NCBI GenBank assembly: GCA_964058845.1
Contig: CAXKVR010000093.1
Coordinates: forward strand, 1 to 64,000
Direction of reading: 5' to 3'
Source: Carex sylvatica
Taxonomy: Eukaryota > Streptophyta > Magnoliopsida > Poales > Cyperaceae
Length of the DNA stretch: 64,000 bases
How positions within the stretch are numbered: position 1 is the first letter of the stretch; every line of letters starts with the position of its first letter. The notes under the pieces were generated by a model that was not told the DNA's origin, did no database searches, and was given only the letters and a program-made list of their open reading frames with translations. The position numbers and the translations under genes are program-made. Below are positions 45,265 through 57,400 of this stretch, one piece after another.

Positions 45265-46230
45265 ATAAGAAGGCTAAGTCCCCAATAAATTAATTTTTTA
45301 TACTTTATTTTTTTTTGGCAAAAAATATATTTTATTATATTTTTAAATTAGTAAATACTTTTTTTTCCGGCCTGGAAAAATGTATAAATTGGTGGAATTT
45401 CTAAGCATTCTGGTCACACGAGATATCTTAAATTTTGAGTTCCGACCCGTTCAATTTTTTTCTGCACGAATTTCAAAGCAGAATAATACTGACCTTCTGC
45501 ATTCCAAATAGGAACCAAAAAAATTTAATTAATTCAGCTTTTTAGATAAACAGAAATTTAAGATATCTCATAGGATACGAAGTCAATTTCTGATTAGCTA
45601 CTCCGTCGCTGTTTGCTTAGTCTACCAGCTGATCCAGATAGAAAGCTACAGGTGCACCAAATTTTCTCATGATATATGTTTGGCAGTAGAGGTGTAGATG
45701 TAATCTGAGCCTTGATTTAATTTTGTGTCTTGACCTTAAGATCGTATGGTTTTTTCATGAAAATTTCTTTCCCCTGCATGCTCGGATTTATTTGACGTGT
45801 CTGATTTCATTTTTCTTATTATGGCATGTGAGAACATAAATATGGACAGATAAAATATTGATTCTAAATATAGAAGTGCCTACTATACTGCCTTCTGTTA
45901 AGAATCGTATATAATTCTTTTTTTTATAATCACATAAAATGATAATTAATACATACATTTTAATATTATTATTTCATAATTATACTACCAAGCATGTTTT
46001 CACGATTTTGACTCCGCCTATATATATATATTTTTATACCTGATTCTTGTCATAATACTTTCAACTTCCAAAAAAAGAAGCCATTTTCAAATAAAATTTT
46101 CAGCATTTTGGACAAAATAAGTTTCCCGTTTTACAACATTTTTAGGATTTTCAATTTTTCTGACAAAAGAAATTGAACAGAAAGAGAAGGCCTCACAATT
46201 AATTGAAGTCAAACATCTAATATATATATA
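45265..46230. other. Region without a gene, with a small foldback at 45,421-45,567
   Basis: AT-rich sequence. AGATATCTTAAATTT at 45,421 is repeated in inverted orientation at about 45,554-45,568, enclosing about 120 bp, and could be a very small foldback element. Nothing else stands out. Confidence 0.45.
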
Positions 46231-46233
46231 GAT

Positions 46234-46629
46234 AGACTAATATACAATCGATTGTTCCTAACCTTCCGTACAATCAAGTCATTTTTCAATTTTTAAAGTT
46301 CAAATGATCGATTCAAACCGTTAGATGTTATCCCCACCAAATTTTTTATTTTTTGGAATTTGTTTACTATTTAATAAGCCAATTTGAAAATCGTTGATCC
46401 AACGGTGGCTTACCAAATAGTAAAAATCAGAAGCTACCGTTGAATCAGCGATTTTCAAAGCGACTTAATAAATAGTAAAAAAAATTTCAAAAAATATAAA
46501 ATTTGGTCTCCAAGCACATTTTAATATAGAGATGACATCTAACGGTTTGGATCGATCATTTGGACTTTAAAAATTGAAAAACAACTTGGTTATACGGGAG
46601 GCTAGAAACAATCGATTGTATATTAGCCT
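46234..46629. mobile_element. Foldback MITE, third full copy
   Basis: The arms start GACTAATATACAATCGATTG and end with the complement. They pair across nearly the whole 395 bp and meet around CCAACGGTGGCTTACC. Inner-arm sequence (TTTACTATTTAATAAGCC, AAATTTGGTCTCCAAGCA, CATCTAACGGTTTGGATCG) is shared with the copy at 6427. The outer part is specific to this copy. Confidence 0.75.
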
Positions 46630-46682
46630 ATCTCTCTCTCTCTCTAGACACACACACACACATATACATACATATATATAAA
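46630..46682. repeat. Compound microsatellite (CT)n-(AC)n-(AT)n
   Basis: TCTCTCTCTCTCTC followed by ACACACACACACAC and then TATACATACATATATATA, directly beside the MITE end. Confidence 0.8.
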
Positions 46683-46886
46683 TGTTGAATACTCTACTTA
46701 CATAAGCACATGAGGATATATGCTTATAAGTCATTTTTTCAGCTCATGGCATCACACGGCTTTGACTTCTTAATCTTACGTGTTTGTGAATTCTTTCCTT
46801 GTGACTTCTTAATCCGATAGCTCCTTCTAACCCTTTTTGCATGTCAGATGAGAAAACAAGACCATATGGTGTTCCAATTACTCTTT

Positions 46887-47325
46887 GTAGTCAGTTCAAG
46901 TGGTGGCACAAATGCAAATTGTCAACTGTATTTTCTTCTCAGACTCACTACTACTGGTAAAGCACCTCAATTCAAAGGAGGGCAGAAATGGGCTTCAGGC
47001 TGCTGATTGGCGTTCGTACACAGAGCTGGTGCGACTCTCTAATCTTATCAAGACACATAGAGGATACTATGTTTATTACACACCAAGGGAGGAGAATGAA
47101 AGGGCTCACTTATTGGCCAATTTGGCACGAACTGAGCAGTTTGCATACTTGGGTTACACTTACCCTCTCTTTGCGTACCAGTAGCATCTCAAATTACTAG
47201 GATGTATCAGCAGCAATCTAGCTGTCAGTCTTTTTCCTTCTCTTTTGTACAATAGTTTAGATGGGATGTACTTAACTGCTACTGAATGAAATGCCTAAGG
47301 GCCTGTTTAACCCAAAAAAAAAAAA
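46887..47325 (+). mobile_element. 5'-truncated LINE with poly-A tail and target-site duplication
   Basis: A poly-A run at about 47,314-47,327 ends the element, and the 11-bp sequence AATTACTCTTT flanks it on both sides (46,876-46,886 and 47,326-47,336). This is the mark of target-primed insertion. The body carries the last part of a LINE polyprotein (next entry) and a 3' untranslated region of about 130 bp. The 5' truncation is typical. Confidence 0.8.
46900..47184 (+). pseudogene. LINE RNase H-like C-terminal fragment
   Basis: The frame reads CIFFSDSLLLVKHLNSKEG, then ADWRSYTELVRLSNLI, then YTPREENERAHLLANLAR and stops at 47,184. The D-S-x-x-LV, DWR and R-x-x-N-x-x-AH-x-LAN-x-AR pattern is that of the RNase H-like domain (RVT_3) at the end of plant LINE proteins. 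The frame is open but lacks the reverse transcriptase and endonuclease, so it is not functional. Confidence 0.75.
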
Positions 47326-47339
47326 AATTACTCTTTATG

Positions 47340-47747
47340 TCCATGATTTTGTATTCTTTGATTCAAGCACGCCGTAAGCTATTGGATACATGCAATTGTT
47401 ACCATCAATACCCGTGGCTGCCACTAAGACACCATTGAACATTTATGCTTGTTCTGATTGAATAGAAAATACTTGTGATATGTGTTGACAAATACATAAT
47501 AATCAAGATTATCACAATTTATTACTGCTATAAAAGTACAAGTCTAGTAAACAGCACCAATTTATCCCAATTATTCAATTCCCCTTTTCTAATTTCTTCA
47601 AAAGTCGGCTTTATGTTGGACTGACTGTGCTTTATTTGTGTAAATAGTCAAAAGTTTAGATGACTTCAAATAAAGAGAAATTACTCGAATGTGAAAATAT
47701 CAGTGATATCATCAAAATTGCTGAAAATCTAAAATTTCAGTACTTAC
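47340..47747. other. Region without a gene
   Basis: AT-rich intergenic sequence. No feature recognised. Confidence 0.45.
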
Positions 47748-47909
47748 TCGACAACATGAGACTCATGCATGTTCTCCCATCTAGGTCTCGAGGGATCGCT
47801 GACAACTAAGTCCACGTTATCGACACTATGCGGAGCATTCAGGGCGAGTCAAATCCGATGCCATATCGGAGTGGCTCGGAATAAACGGTGATTGGGGCGA
47901 TGATGCCAT
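47748..47909 (-). pseudogene. Possible first exon of an unknown gene, frameshifted
   Basis: On the minus strand, an ATG at 47,909 opens MASSPQSPFIPSHSDMASDL and reaches a stop after PECSA. In the next frame the sequence continues VDNVDLVVSDPSRPRWENMH and ends at a consensus donor GTAAGT. Codon use and composition are more gene-like than the surroundings, and the two pieces look like one exon broken by a single-base change. I do not recognise the protein and see no further exons. Confidence 0.35.
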
Positions 47910-48930
47910 ATGAGAGAAGGGTGAGGCGCGAAGTTCTATTTGGAGAAGAAATTATGGCAGCAATAGAGCGATTTGGCCGGTGAAAACCTTAGAGCTTTGT
48001 TTTGGCACCAAGTGAAAACCTTAAGTATTTATTTAGACGCCATGAATTGGAGAAGTCAGAGAGAAGGGAAAGAGAAGATAGGGGTACAATAGTCATATTT
48101 GATTAATAAATATTGTTTACTAAATTTTAAATGTTAAATTTTATTATTTAATTATTTTTAGGTAAATATGTGAGTTTCTAATATTTTGAAGGGTAAATAT
48201 AATATTTCAAAATTATGAAGGGGAAATATGTAATATTGAAGTTTTTGAGGGGATACATGAAATTCCCCCTAAAAAGAATAGCCACTTGCTCATATTATTT
48301 TTCATATAAGTCATTGTAAATAAAAATTATATAGTGCAGAGACTTCGGGTAATTATACAAATTGCTGTATTCTAATTGAACTTAAAAAAAAAAAAAAATA
48401 TAGGATCCTATTATATGTTTCGATCATATTACGTAGGTTTAGTATATTTTATTAATGGGACAACTGGGATGAGACAGAACATGATGGATATGTGGACTAA
48501 AAATTACCAAAACTAAGGATTTTATGCCTGAAGCTTTGAACAATTCCTTATACCCCTTCCTAATTGAAATAATCTTAGAGACCCCACCGTATTAAATTAA
48601 GGGAGATGTTGACTCTATGCTTTGTTTGGACTCGGTCTTTGTGAGCTACAGCGTAAGCTTATATATGAGCTTTGTGCACCAAGTTAAAATGAGTGGATCA
48701 GTTTAAAGGGAGCGGTCCCATTGTCAAGTTGAATGAGACACTGTCTCCGCGTTTTCTTTCTCTTTTTTTCTCGCTTTCATCACGACTGCAAATATATGGT
48801 TCGTCTGTTTTTTTCAGAGTTCAAAATTCATCGGTTATTAGGGCCACCTCATGTCCTTTTTTGTACCGAGAGGTGCTTCGTAAATGATATAGTTGACCTA
48901 GAAAAAGCAAAAAGAGATGTATTATAATAG
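47910..48930. other. Region without a gene, including a MITE-like end at 48,150-48,272
   Basis: The end GAGGGGATACATGAAATTCCCC at about 48,250 and the preceding AAATATGTAATATTGAAGTT resemble the right part of the MITE at 37,440-37,760. The remainder (48,300-48,930) has only short AT-driven frames. Confidence 0.4.
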
Positions 48931-49160
48931 GAAAGTGCTAATCGATGACGTGGAAAACTGTGCATGATTACAAGTAGGATTTTTTGTACATAATTCTACT
49001 GAGCATTCATACATGGTTGGTATAAAGAAACCGTGCAAAATTGTTAGAGCTCATTTATACACGGTTAAGTTAAAACACAACTGTGTACAATTGTATTCAA
49101 TAGTACACAGTTGCTTATTAAAAAAATATGAATTATACTCGGTTATATTTCGTGTATATG
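48930..49160. repeat. Cluster of ACACGGTT / AACTGTG-type motifs
   Basis: Variants of TACACGGTT, AAACCGTGC, CACAACTGTGTAC and ACACAGTTG occur six to eight times in both orientations within 230 bp. Similar clusters lie at 62,040-62,140 and 62,690-62,860. This is the layout of subterminal repeats of a DNA transposon, but no terminal inverted repeat was found. Confidence 0.45.
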
Positions 49161-49202
49161 ACATTTTAAAAAAAAAGAACATATTTTCATCCATGTGAGC
49201 CA

Positions 49203-49285
49203 GCATTTGCATGCTCTAGTGACAAAGATAATAATACTCTTTGTGTGAGAGATCATAGATTCGAAACTCAGATAAGGAATGTTTT
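49203..49285 (+). repeat. SINE-like tRNA-derived head
   Basis: TGCTCTAGTGACAAAGATAA resembles a box A region and GAGATCATAGATTCGAAACT a box B region, about 45 bases apart, as in plant tRNA-derived SINEs. A T-rich tail follows. No target duplication could be confirmed. Confidence 0.45.
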
Positions 49286-49289
49286 ATTT

Positions 49290-50361
49290 AATATGTCACA
49301 TTGTCACCCAAACGTGTACTAAAATAAATATAGAATTTGTTTCATCCATCGAAATTATTATAGTGAACTATTTTGGCGTAATTGAATTGCTGGAAACATT
49401 AATTGAAAATTTGTCGAATTACTAACACATATTGCTATTTGAAATTTTATAAAGAAAACCATTACACATATCATTTAGGTTGAGACAAAGTGCAATTATT
49501 TATCCATCCTAGAGCTAAAATTGTTTCAACATTGGTCCGGGGTATCAAGCATTTTGAAGCATATTTTTCGTACAGATTTTCAGATCATCGCTAAGGATAA
49601 GCTCATCAATGAATCGAATGAACATATTTTACAAGATGTGTAAAGAACATATTTGTTTCTGATTTGCATCGCGGGTGGAGGGAGTACAATATTTTGTAAA
49701 TATTTAGGTTATACAAAATCCTATGTTTCAGAAACTGGTACCGAAAAATTGCCATTTCAAAATAAAAAATTCTAGTTAGCAAGGATAACTACTGTGTAGT
49801 CGTTAGCGATGCATGTTATATTAATCTGCATCTAGAGCGCAGCGGCTTCATTCGTACAATGAAATACTGCTGAGTGAAGCTAGCGTCTGTTTACTGTTAC
49901 TGCATTGAGGCCAAGAAGAGGCCTTATTTCTTGCTTAAACTAAGGCTTTGAATATATATATAATTTTTTTGTGAAGGTTTAAAAAAAGGTTTTCAAAATC
50001 TAATAGCTATTCAGCGCTCCTGGTTTTCAACTTGAAACAATTACTAACATATAGTCTTGAATTTTATCTAATTATGAAATCCAACTTGTACATGAATTAC
50101 TAAGATACTTTCGTTGACTTGATGCTATTAGCAACCTAGCCGCCTCCTTTCTTTACCTCTTCATTCTATTCTTGTCATTTTCTTTTAGATCTCAATCCAA
50201 CACACTAGTATACTCTCCTCTCCCATCTTTATCTCCTTGAGCGGAAAAGAGAATGAGAGAGAGGGGAGAGCCGAGCCAAGAGGAGCCGACCAGAGCCAAG
50301 AGTGCAGTATCATCGGAGCTTGGAGCATATAGTCTTTACTCATTTCGATCAGAGCGAGGCG
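49290..50361. other. Region without a supported gene
   Basis: AT-rich sequence that becomes purine-rich after 50,220 (GAGAATGAGAGAGAGGGGAGAG), resembling a transcript leader on one strand. No coding domain. Confidence 0.4.
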
Positions 50362-50531
50362 GTGAGTTGATCCGGTCGTCAAAGCACCGCAGTTAGTAGA
50401 TCTGACCGTCGGAGCACGGCAGTGAGTAGATCCAGCCATCGGAGAGCGACGGTGAGTAGATCCGGCCGTCGGAGTGCAGTGGTGAGTGTCAAAGCGCGGT
50501 GGTGAGTAGTTTGGACATTCGGAGTGCGGCG
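50362..50531. repeat. 30-bp minisatellite, six units
   Basis: Unit GTGAGTAGATCCGGCCGTCG plus GAGCACGGCG-like bases, repeated at 50,362, 50,392, 50,422, 50,452, a shortened 20-bp unit at 50,482 and a last unit at 50,502. It is notably GC-richer than its surroundings. A minus-strand 84-codon frame (50,185-50,439) overlaps it and is explained by the period being a multiple of three. Confidence 0.8.
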
Positions 50532-51095
50532 GCTATCGAACAAAAACAATTTCAATTGTGGAGAGGGTTAGAGAATGATGTATTAGTGTTTAAGAGTGTC
50601 AATAAGTAAGATTAGATGGTAAGAGCAGTTTAGATAAATTAATGAGAATAAAGGAGTTTAGATTTAAGAATTAGAGTTATTTGACTCGTAGTAAATGTGT
50701 TTTTGATCAATGAAATTATTAGTTGACATTTAAAGCCACTAGCCTTAAAAAAAAAAAAAAAAAATCTAAGAGATCCAAACTTGTACATCAATTATTGTCA
50801 TTGATCCGGTGATCTTCTGTGGGTGTCTATTTTTGTTGATATATTTAGATATAATTATTTTGCAGTCTTTGCTATATTGCAAATACTTTGCAGTCATAAA
50901 AGATATTGTTAATTAACTTAGGTAAATTTTAGGTGCCATGAAAAATTTGGTAAATTTTTCACGAAAGAATGATATGAAAGGAACTGGAACATTAATAAAG
51001 TAACATTAAAATTGTTTGTCGAACTTATTGAAATGTCAATGAGTTTGAAGTTGTTTGCTTTCTTCTAACGTATAAAAGGAAGGTTGCTGCCTGCA
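50532..51095. other. Region without a gene
   Basis: AT-rich sequence with an A tract of about 18 bases near 50,747-50,764. The part after 51,095 is the receptor kinase promoter. Confidence 0.45.
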
Positions 51096-51417
51096 GTCAG
51101 ATTAGATCAGTCATTGTGCACATATTCTAAAATCAACCAGTTGATAATGCATCTGACGTAGTATGCTCAAGATATCTGAAAAACCTATCCTCATTCCTGT
51201 TTATTTATTTGGTATATAAATTACTACGGGATAAGCGTGACACCATGTCATTAATTAATTAATGTTTTCTTTTGTAGATTGCTTGAAGCAATAGAGATGA
51301 ATAAATTAAACATTAATTTACTTTAATCAAAGTGTTGCACTATAAATTAAGCTAGCCTTCCTTCATTCGCTGAGATTTTAAAGGAAAACAATAATCTCAT
51401 TGGCCTCCTTCAGGAGA
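51095..51417 (+). promoter_or_regulatory. Promoter and leader of the receptor kinase gene
   Basis: A TATA box, TATAAATTAA, lies at 51,341, about 75 bases upstream of the start codon. The stretch TTTAATCAAAGTGTTGCAC just before it is almost unchanged in the stray copy at 5949-5963, as are several blocks back to 51,095. That conservation between two copies, one of which is dead, may reflect recent duplication rather than function. No stress-responsive element was assigned. Confidence 0.65.
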
Positions 51418-51496
51418 ATGGTTCGGTGGCGCATAATTCCTTTGTTAATATTATTCGCAGTTACCATTCAAGTTCATAGCCAACTTGATTCTCACG
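51418..51496 (+). other. Receptor kinase exon 1: signal peptide
   Basis: The exon encodes [20 protein letters not shown] and a few more residues. This is a basic start followed by a hydrophobic core, a clear secretion signal, with likely cleavage before QLDSHG. The start was chosen because the stray copy aligns at this ATG and because the hydrophobic core follows at once. Confidence 0.8.
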
Positions 51497-54400
51497 GTAA
51501 TTAACCTCCTCTTATGCAATTGCATTATAAAAATCTTCCCTCTCTCTGTCTCTGCTGTCACTGTTTTAACATTTATATATACTAGTGTTATATGATTTTG
51601 CATCTTAGGCATTCTTTGGCTCATTAATACCTATGAAAACAGTTCAACTCTTCTTCTTATATTTTACGGTAACAAAAGTAATCATTTTAAACAAAAATGC
51701 TAATCATTTTAGTATAGCAGAAAAACTAACTCATATGTGTCCAAAAAAAATAAATATCGGCAAGAAATTCCAAAAGATACTTTGCAAACGTGTGATGAAA
51801 ATAAATGCAGAGGTTGGTACTTAATTTGTCATGAATAAGCTTTATTTTAAATTTTCATAAAAATGAATTTTTGGCGGCTTTATTCCTTTTTGCAGGTTTT
51901 CTGAGCATTGACTGTGGGTATTCCGTATACCCTAGCTATAATGATATCAGAACAAATTTAACTTATGTATCTGATGAGCAATTCACCGACACCGGAGTCA
52001 ACTACCAAATTTCTTCCAACCTCCCAGATGACTTGCAAAGCAGGGAATTCGAAACTGTTAGAGGCTTTCCCACTGGAATTCGAAACTGCTACACCATTAG
52101 ATCCTTAACAATAGGATTTAGATATCTTATAAGGGCACAGGCAACTATGATAAGTTAAGTCGACCCCCAACTTTTGATATCTATTTGGGAGTTAACTTTT
52201 GGGATACAGTAAATGCAGATCCTTATTTCGTTACTGAAATTATTGGCACTGCTACCACTGATTACTTGCAAGTTTGTCTTGTTAATAAGAATCTCGGTAG
52301 ACCTTTTATCTCTTCGTTACACTTGAGGCAACTAAATTCGAAAATTTATCAATTCGCAAATGCAACTCAATCTTTGATTCGGGAGCAAAGGGTAAATTTT
52401 GGAGCAAGCAAAAATTTTCCAATCTTAAGGTACATGTAATATACAATGATCTATTCCTAGTTTGAATCTTTGTTTTTCACCATTTTGTCTAATCATTTAG
52501 TCTAATAACTTGTTATCATTTCTGAACTAAGAATTTTTTATACTATATTCCTAAAATTGTTGACTCCAGAAAGATATATCAACAAGGGGTTCATAGAACT
52601 ATTTCACAATACTTTGCGGCAACTTATATTATTGCAATGAACTTAAGTAAATTAACAAAAACAAAATGAATACAGTAATTTATGTTTGTTAATTAATGAT
52701 CTAATTAATTAGATTAAAAGAAGCATATATATAGTACATTAGTATTTATTTTGCCAAAGCTAGTAAATTAAGATAGTACTAAAAACCTAAAAAATATGGT
52801 GATAAATATCCTTTTTTCATCCTTCTTGAACTAAATAAAAAATAGGTACCCTTATGATAAGTATGACCGGTGGTGGGAGAACTACACCGAGAGTGGATGG
52901 AAAGAGATCTCAACAAACTCCACCATAGAACCTGACCCAGACTTTGAGACCCCTTCTCTTGTGATGCAGACTGCTGTAACCACTTCAAGTACCAAAGAAC
53001 CCCTTAACCTCTATTTTTATAGCGATGTCAATTCCACCAAATATTATTTCATTCTTCAATTCAATGAGATCCAGACATCTTCGACCGGTCGAAGAGAGTT
53101 TAATTTACTTGTCAACGGAATTGAGGCATTGAATGAACCAATTATCTTGAAGAATTCCTATTGGACCTCTCACTGGAGGTCAGGTCTTACAGAATATAAT
53201 GTCTCAATTGTGGCTACTTTAAATTCGACTCTTCCACCGCTAATAAATGCAGCTGAACTTTATAAAATTGCAACTGTCAGGGTCCCTACTTATGGTGCAG
53301 ATGGTAAGTTTCTGTCAGTCCAAATTAATTACTACTCGTAAATTTATACCACGTACTTATAACAACCAAGTTGTTACCTATTTAACCCTTAGCATCAGTA
53401 AGTTCACAACTCTAGCACTCCGGCAACGGCACATGAAATTGAATTTAATAAAGAAAGTAAAATTATATGTACAAGCAGAGAAACTTAATTAGAATTTAGA
53501 ACTGTACGTGCTTATTACATTTAGAAAATTATTGGAGTATTTGATATTTGATATGTCAGCATATGATTTTTAAAGGTGACTGTCTTTTTACATGCAGTTG
53601 CTGACATTAATAGTGTCAAGAAGTACTACAATATTACAAAAGGATGGAATGGTGATCCTTGTCTTCCTACACAATTCATATGGTTTGGTATCATTTGCAA
53701 CAACTCCTCCAACATTACAAGGATTACAGGCTTGTGAGCCCTGTGAACTATGACATTTAAAAAATATTTTGGCATCACAAGCTACACATTATCAGTAAAT
53801 ATTTAACTCATTCTTTTTCAGAAACCTATCGTCTAGCTTTTTGACTGGTCTATTAAGTGACTCCATTGGGAATCTAACTGCTCTTGTGCACTTGTAAGTG
53901 CCTTCAATCTAAAATCAATTACTAATATTTACATAAACTTTACATCCTCCATGGCAACTCGATCACCATAAATGGCAACATCCAGACTCTCCGTAACAAA
54001 TTTCAAAGATACTTATCCATTATATTATAATCTACTAAAGGAAACATATCATTCGAATGTTGTTATTTTCCAGAGTTTATCCAGTGCTGAAGGACAGTGC
54101 AAGTGCACTAATATATATCTTCATTTGTACAAATTGAAATCGTCAACTTTCACCAATGTTGTTTGCAACTAAGATCCCACGCTGAATTACAGAAGTTTAG
54201 AATATAGTATTAGTAGAAAAAAATGTTCAATTAAAATGTGTATATAACTATCATATATTGCCATTATTGCAAAATACAAGAATTGTAAAAACAGAGAACA
54301 ATATACTAATTTAGGATTTCTTGAACTAAAATGTGTGAAAGGTGAAATTTGGATTAAAGGATAGGAGCTAATAGTACATATATGTCATGTCAGCTTATAT

Positions 54401-57400
54401 TTTTGGGTGACAAACAACTTAGAAATAGTTAAACTCGCAATGAATTTTAACTTGTCGATAGTCGTCCTTTGGTCGATTCCGGTCATGAAGCATGTTTCGA
54501 TTCAGTTGGGGATAGGCCGAGCTCTTGAACCATGTTTTCATTATGAAAGGACATATTACATTTACACTCTTATTTCATTTGTGATGTCAGAAATATTCAT
54601 TTTGGCAAAATCCAGCTTACACATGATTGATTTACTTCAGTTTGATTATTTTATCGCATCATATTACTAACCACTGCTTACTACTCTTTCAGGGATTTAT
54701 CTAGCAATGATTTGTCTGGAGCTCTTCCTAGTTCTCTAGACAAATTAACATCTCTTACATATCTGTATGCATTTCAAAAGCAACCGTAATATTTGGTCCA
54801 GTTCTGGCTATAAGGATTTAAGGATTTCATAATTTTTTTCTTGATTTCTTTGGTAAGTGATATAAGAGGAAATAACAAGATGTCGACAACCCTTCCTATA
54901 AGGCTTCAGGAAAGACAACAAAATGGAAGTCTAACATATAGGTAACAATTTTGTTTTATTTATTTCCTTTCTTACATGTTGTAAAATGACATTTATTAAT
55001 TTATGACCTTCTGATTTAGTATGTCATTTTGATATATATATATAAATATAAATAAATATCTATATTTACATATGATGCAAAACTAATATTTATTTATGGA
55101 GAAAGTGAATGCAAAAAGGATCCGAACAATTGAGAGCAAGGAGCCTCCAATATATAATATGTCTTGGATTTCTTGTTGAGAGAGAGATGTAAAAGGAAGG
55201 ATCCCTTAATTCACAATAGACATGAAAGATGTAAAGGGATCCAAGTTTTTCTTCATATAACAATTATTCAGCACCTCCAAACCAGTCGCTAGTAATTAAT
55301 TTCAATTGGAATTTTAATTTTTTTTTTGGATGTTAGGTTTGGAGATGTAATCAGGACTGAATCTCCTTCCCAATCTCATTCTTCAAATAAAAATATTATA
55401 ATATCAATTGCGGTGGTAGCCCCATTGCTAGTCATTGCAGTTGTCATCTCAACTGTCTTTCGGTGGAGAAGGAAACGTATGTTTTGTCTTTTTGCATCCT
55501 TTTTTTACCTTCTTGATGACAAAATCGCTATTCCCATTTTTTTTAAAATTATAGATGAAATGTGTCATGAATGTGTGCAATATTATGCCAATATTTTCCT
55601 CTTATTATTTTTGTCTGACGAGGAAAATTATAAAATTAAAGCCTGAAATATGTAATTTTGGTTAATTACTCACCAAACCTAAAAAGATGATGGTAAGTCA
55701 TCATAATCAGCAAAAGTCTACATGTCAGTCTTGTATTGATTTTCTTATACATATGTATCCCTTTTCACTTTCTGGGATCTTTCTTTGAGTATTGAAAAAC
55801 AGAGAAAATTCAAAACATATTAGCATGTGTGATAGATCCTCTATTAAAGTTCAAAATATAAAGCTCAATATATATTACTGTAATAGTGTCTAACTTTTAC
55901 AATTAAATTCCTTTTCTCCATGCATTTTTTTAAGATAAGGGCTGTAAACGTACATATCTATATTGTATATACAGGTAATAAGAAATCAATCGTCCCAAAG
56001 CCAAATGATGGTTTTGTATCAAGCCCAGCAACAGAAGAAGGTTTTTTACATATCGATAATCGTCAATTCAGTTACAATGATCTCAAGATAATCACAAATG
56101 ATTTTAAGAATAATATTGGCAATGGAGGATTTGGAAGTGTGTACTTGGGCCTCATAGAAAATGGATTACGGGTCGCAGTTAAGATGCACTCTAATTCGTC
56201 CACACAGGGGGTTCAGGAGCTGCTGGCTGAGGTAATCGCTACACACACCTGAAAGCTATACTGTATATGAATTATTCGAAATGTAAAAGGTCTTTATCAA
56301 AACAAGTTAAAAATATGCATTTCTCATTAAATTAATTATAGGCTACAAACTTGGGAAGAGTTCATCACAAGAACTTGGTCACCCTAATGGGCTATTGCAT
56401 TGATGGAAATTGCATGGCGCTTGTGTATGAGTACATGCAGGAAGGAAATTTACAACAAAAACTCAAAGGTAATTATACTTGATCTTAATCTAGGGTCTTT
56501 GATCAAAGTTGATTGAATTTTATTATTAGAGAATTAATAATCTTAAGCTAACATTCTAATACCATCAAATAGCAGATGATGTACGTCCTCTAACTTGGAA
56601 GCTGCGACTTAGAATTGCATATCAGTCTGCACTAGGTATGGAACAAAAGCATCTTATAAGATATAACAAAATTTGGTAAATTATTGTCGTAATTTTTTTC
56701 TCCATTAGTTTTAACAAAATATATTCCAGAAAAGAATTCAGTGTAGAACAATGAATAATAGTTAATCTTATGGCTCTGATTATGTCATGCTCTTCACTGT
56801 AATCTTTGCATTGTATTTCTTCTATAATTTTTTCCGTTCCCTTGCCCTGTAAAAATATACAAGCATCAACTCGGATTGTTTTCAGGAAAGAAATAAATTC
56901 TATATGTTGGGCTAAGTATTGATAAAATTTCCGGTGGAATGAAATATTGTATAATAAAATAATATGTACATGTTGAAACAAATACAATGTAGGATTGGAG
57001 TATCTACACAAGGCTTGTAATCCACCACTAATCCATAGGGATGTCAAGGCCAGCAATATTCTCTTGAATGCAAATCTTGAAGCAAAAATTGCAGATTTCG
57101 GGCTCTGTCGGACTCTAGACAATGATGCAATCAGTCATGTTTTAACCAGAATAATAGGCACTCCTGGTTATGTGGATCCAGAGTAAGACATCCTTTTGTA
57201 TATGAAATCTCCATATTCTTTATTTTATTTTTCTCAAATGACATGAAAACTGCAAAAAAACAAGAAAAATATAATAATGTAACTTTTGCTTATATTGGCT
57301 AATTATAACATAAGACAGTTTGATTTTTTTGGACATCTAACAACTGAAGTAAAAGATCAACAATTAAATTAGTTTACAATGACACTATAACAATAAATAA

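Noticed and set aside
56622..57122. 166-codon minus-strand frame
   Set aside because: It lies antisense over a receptor kinase exon and its introns and has no domain of its own.
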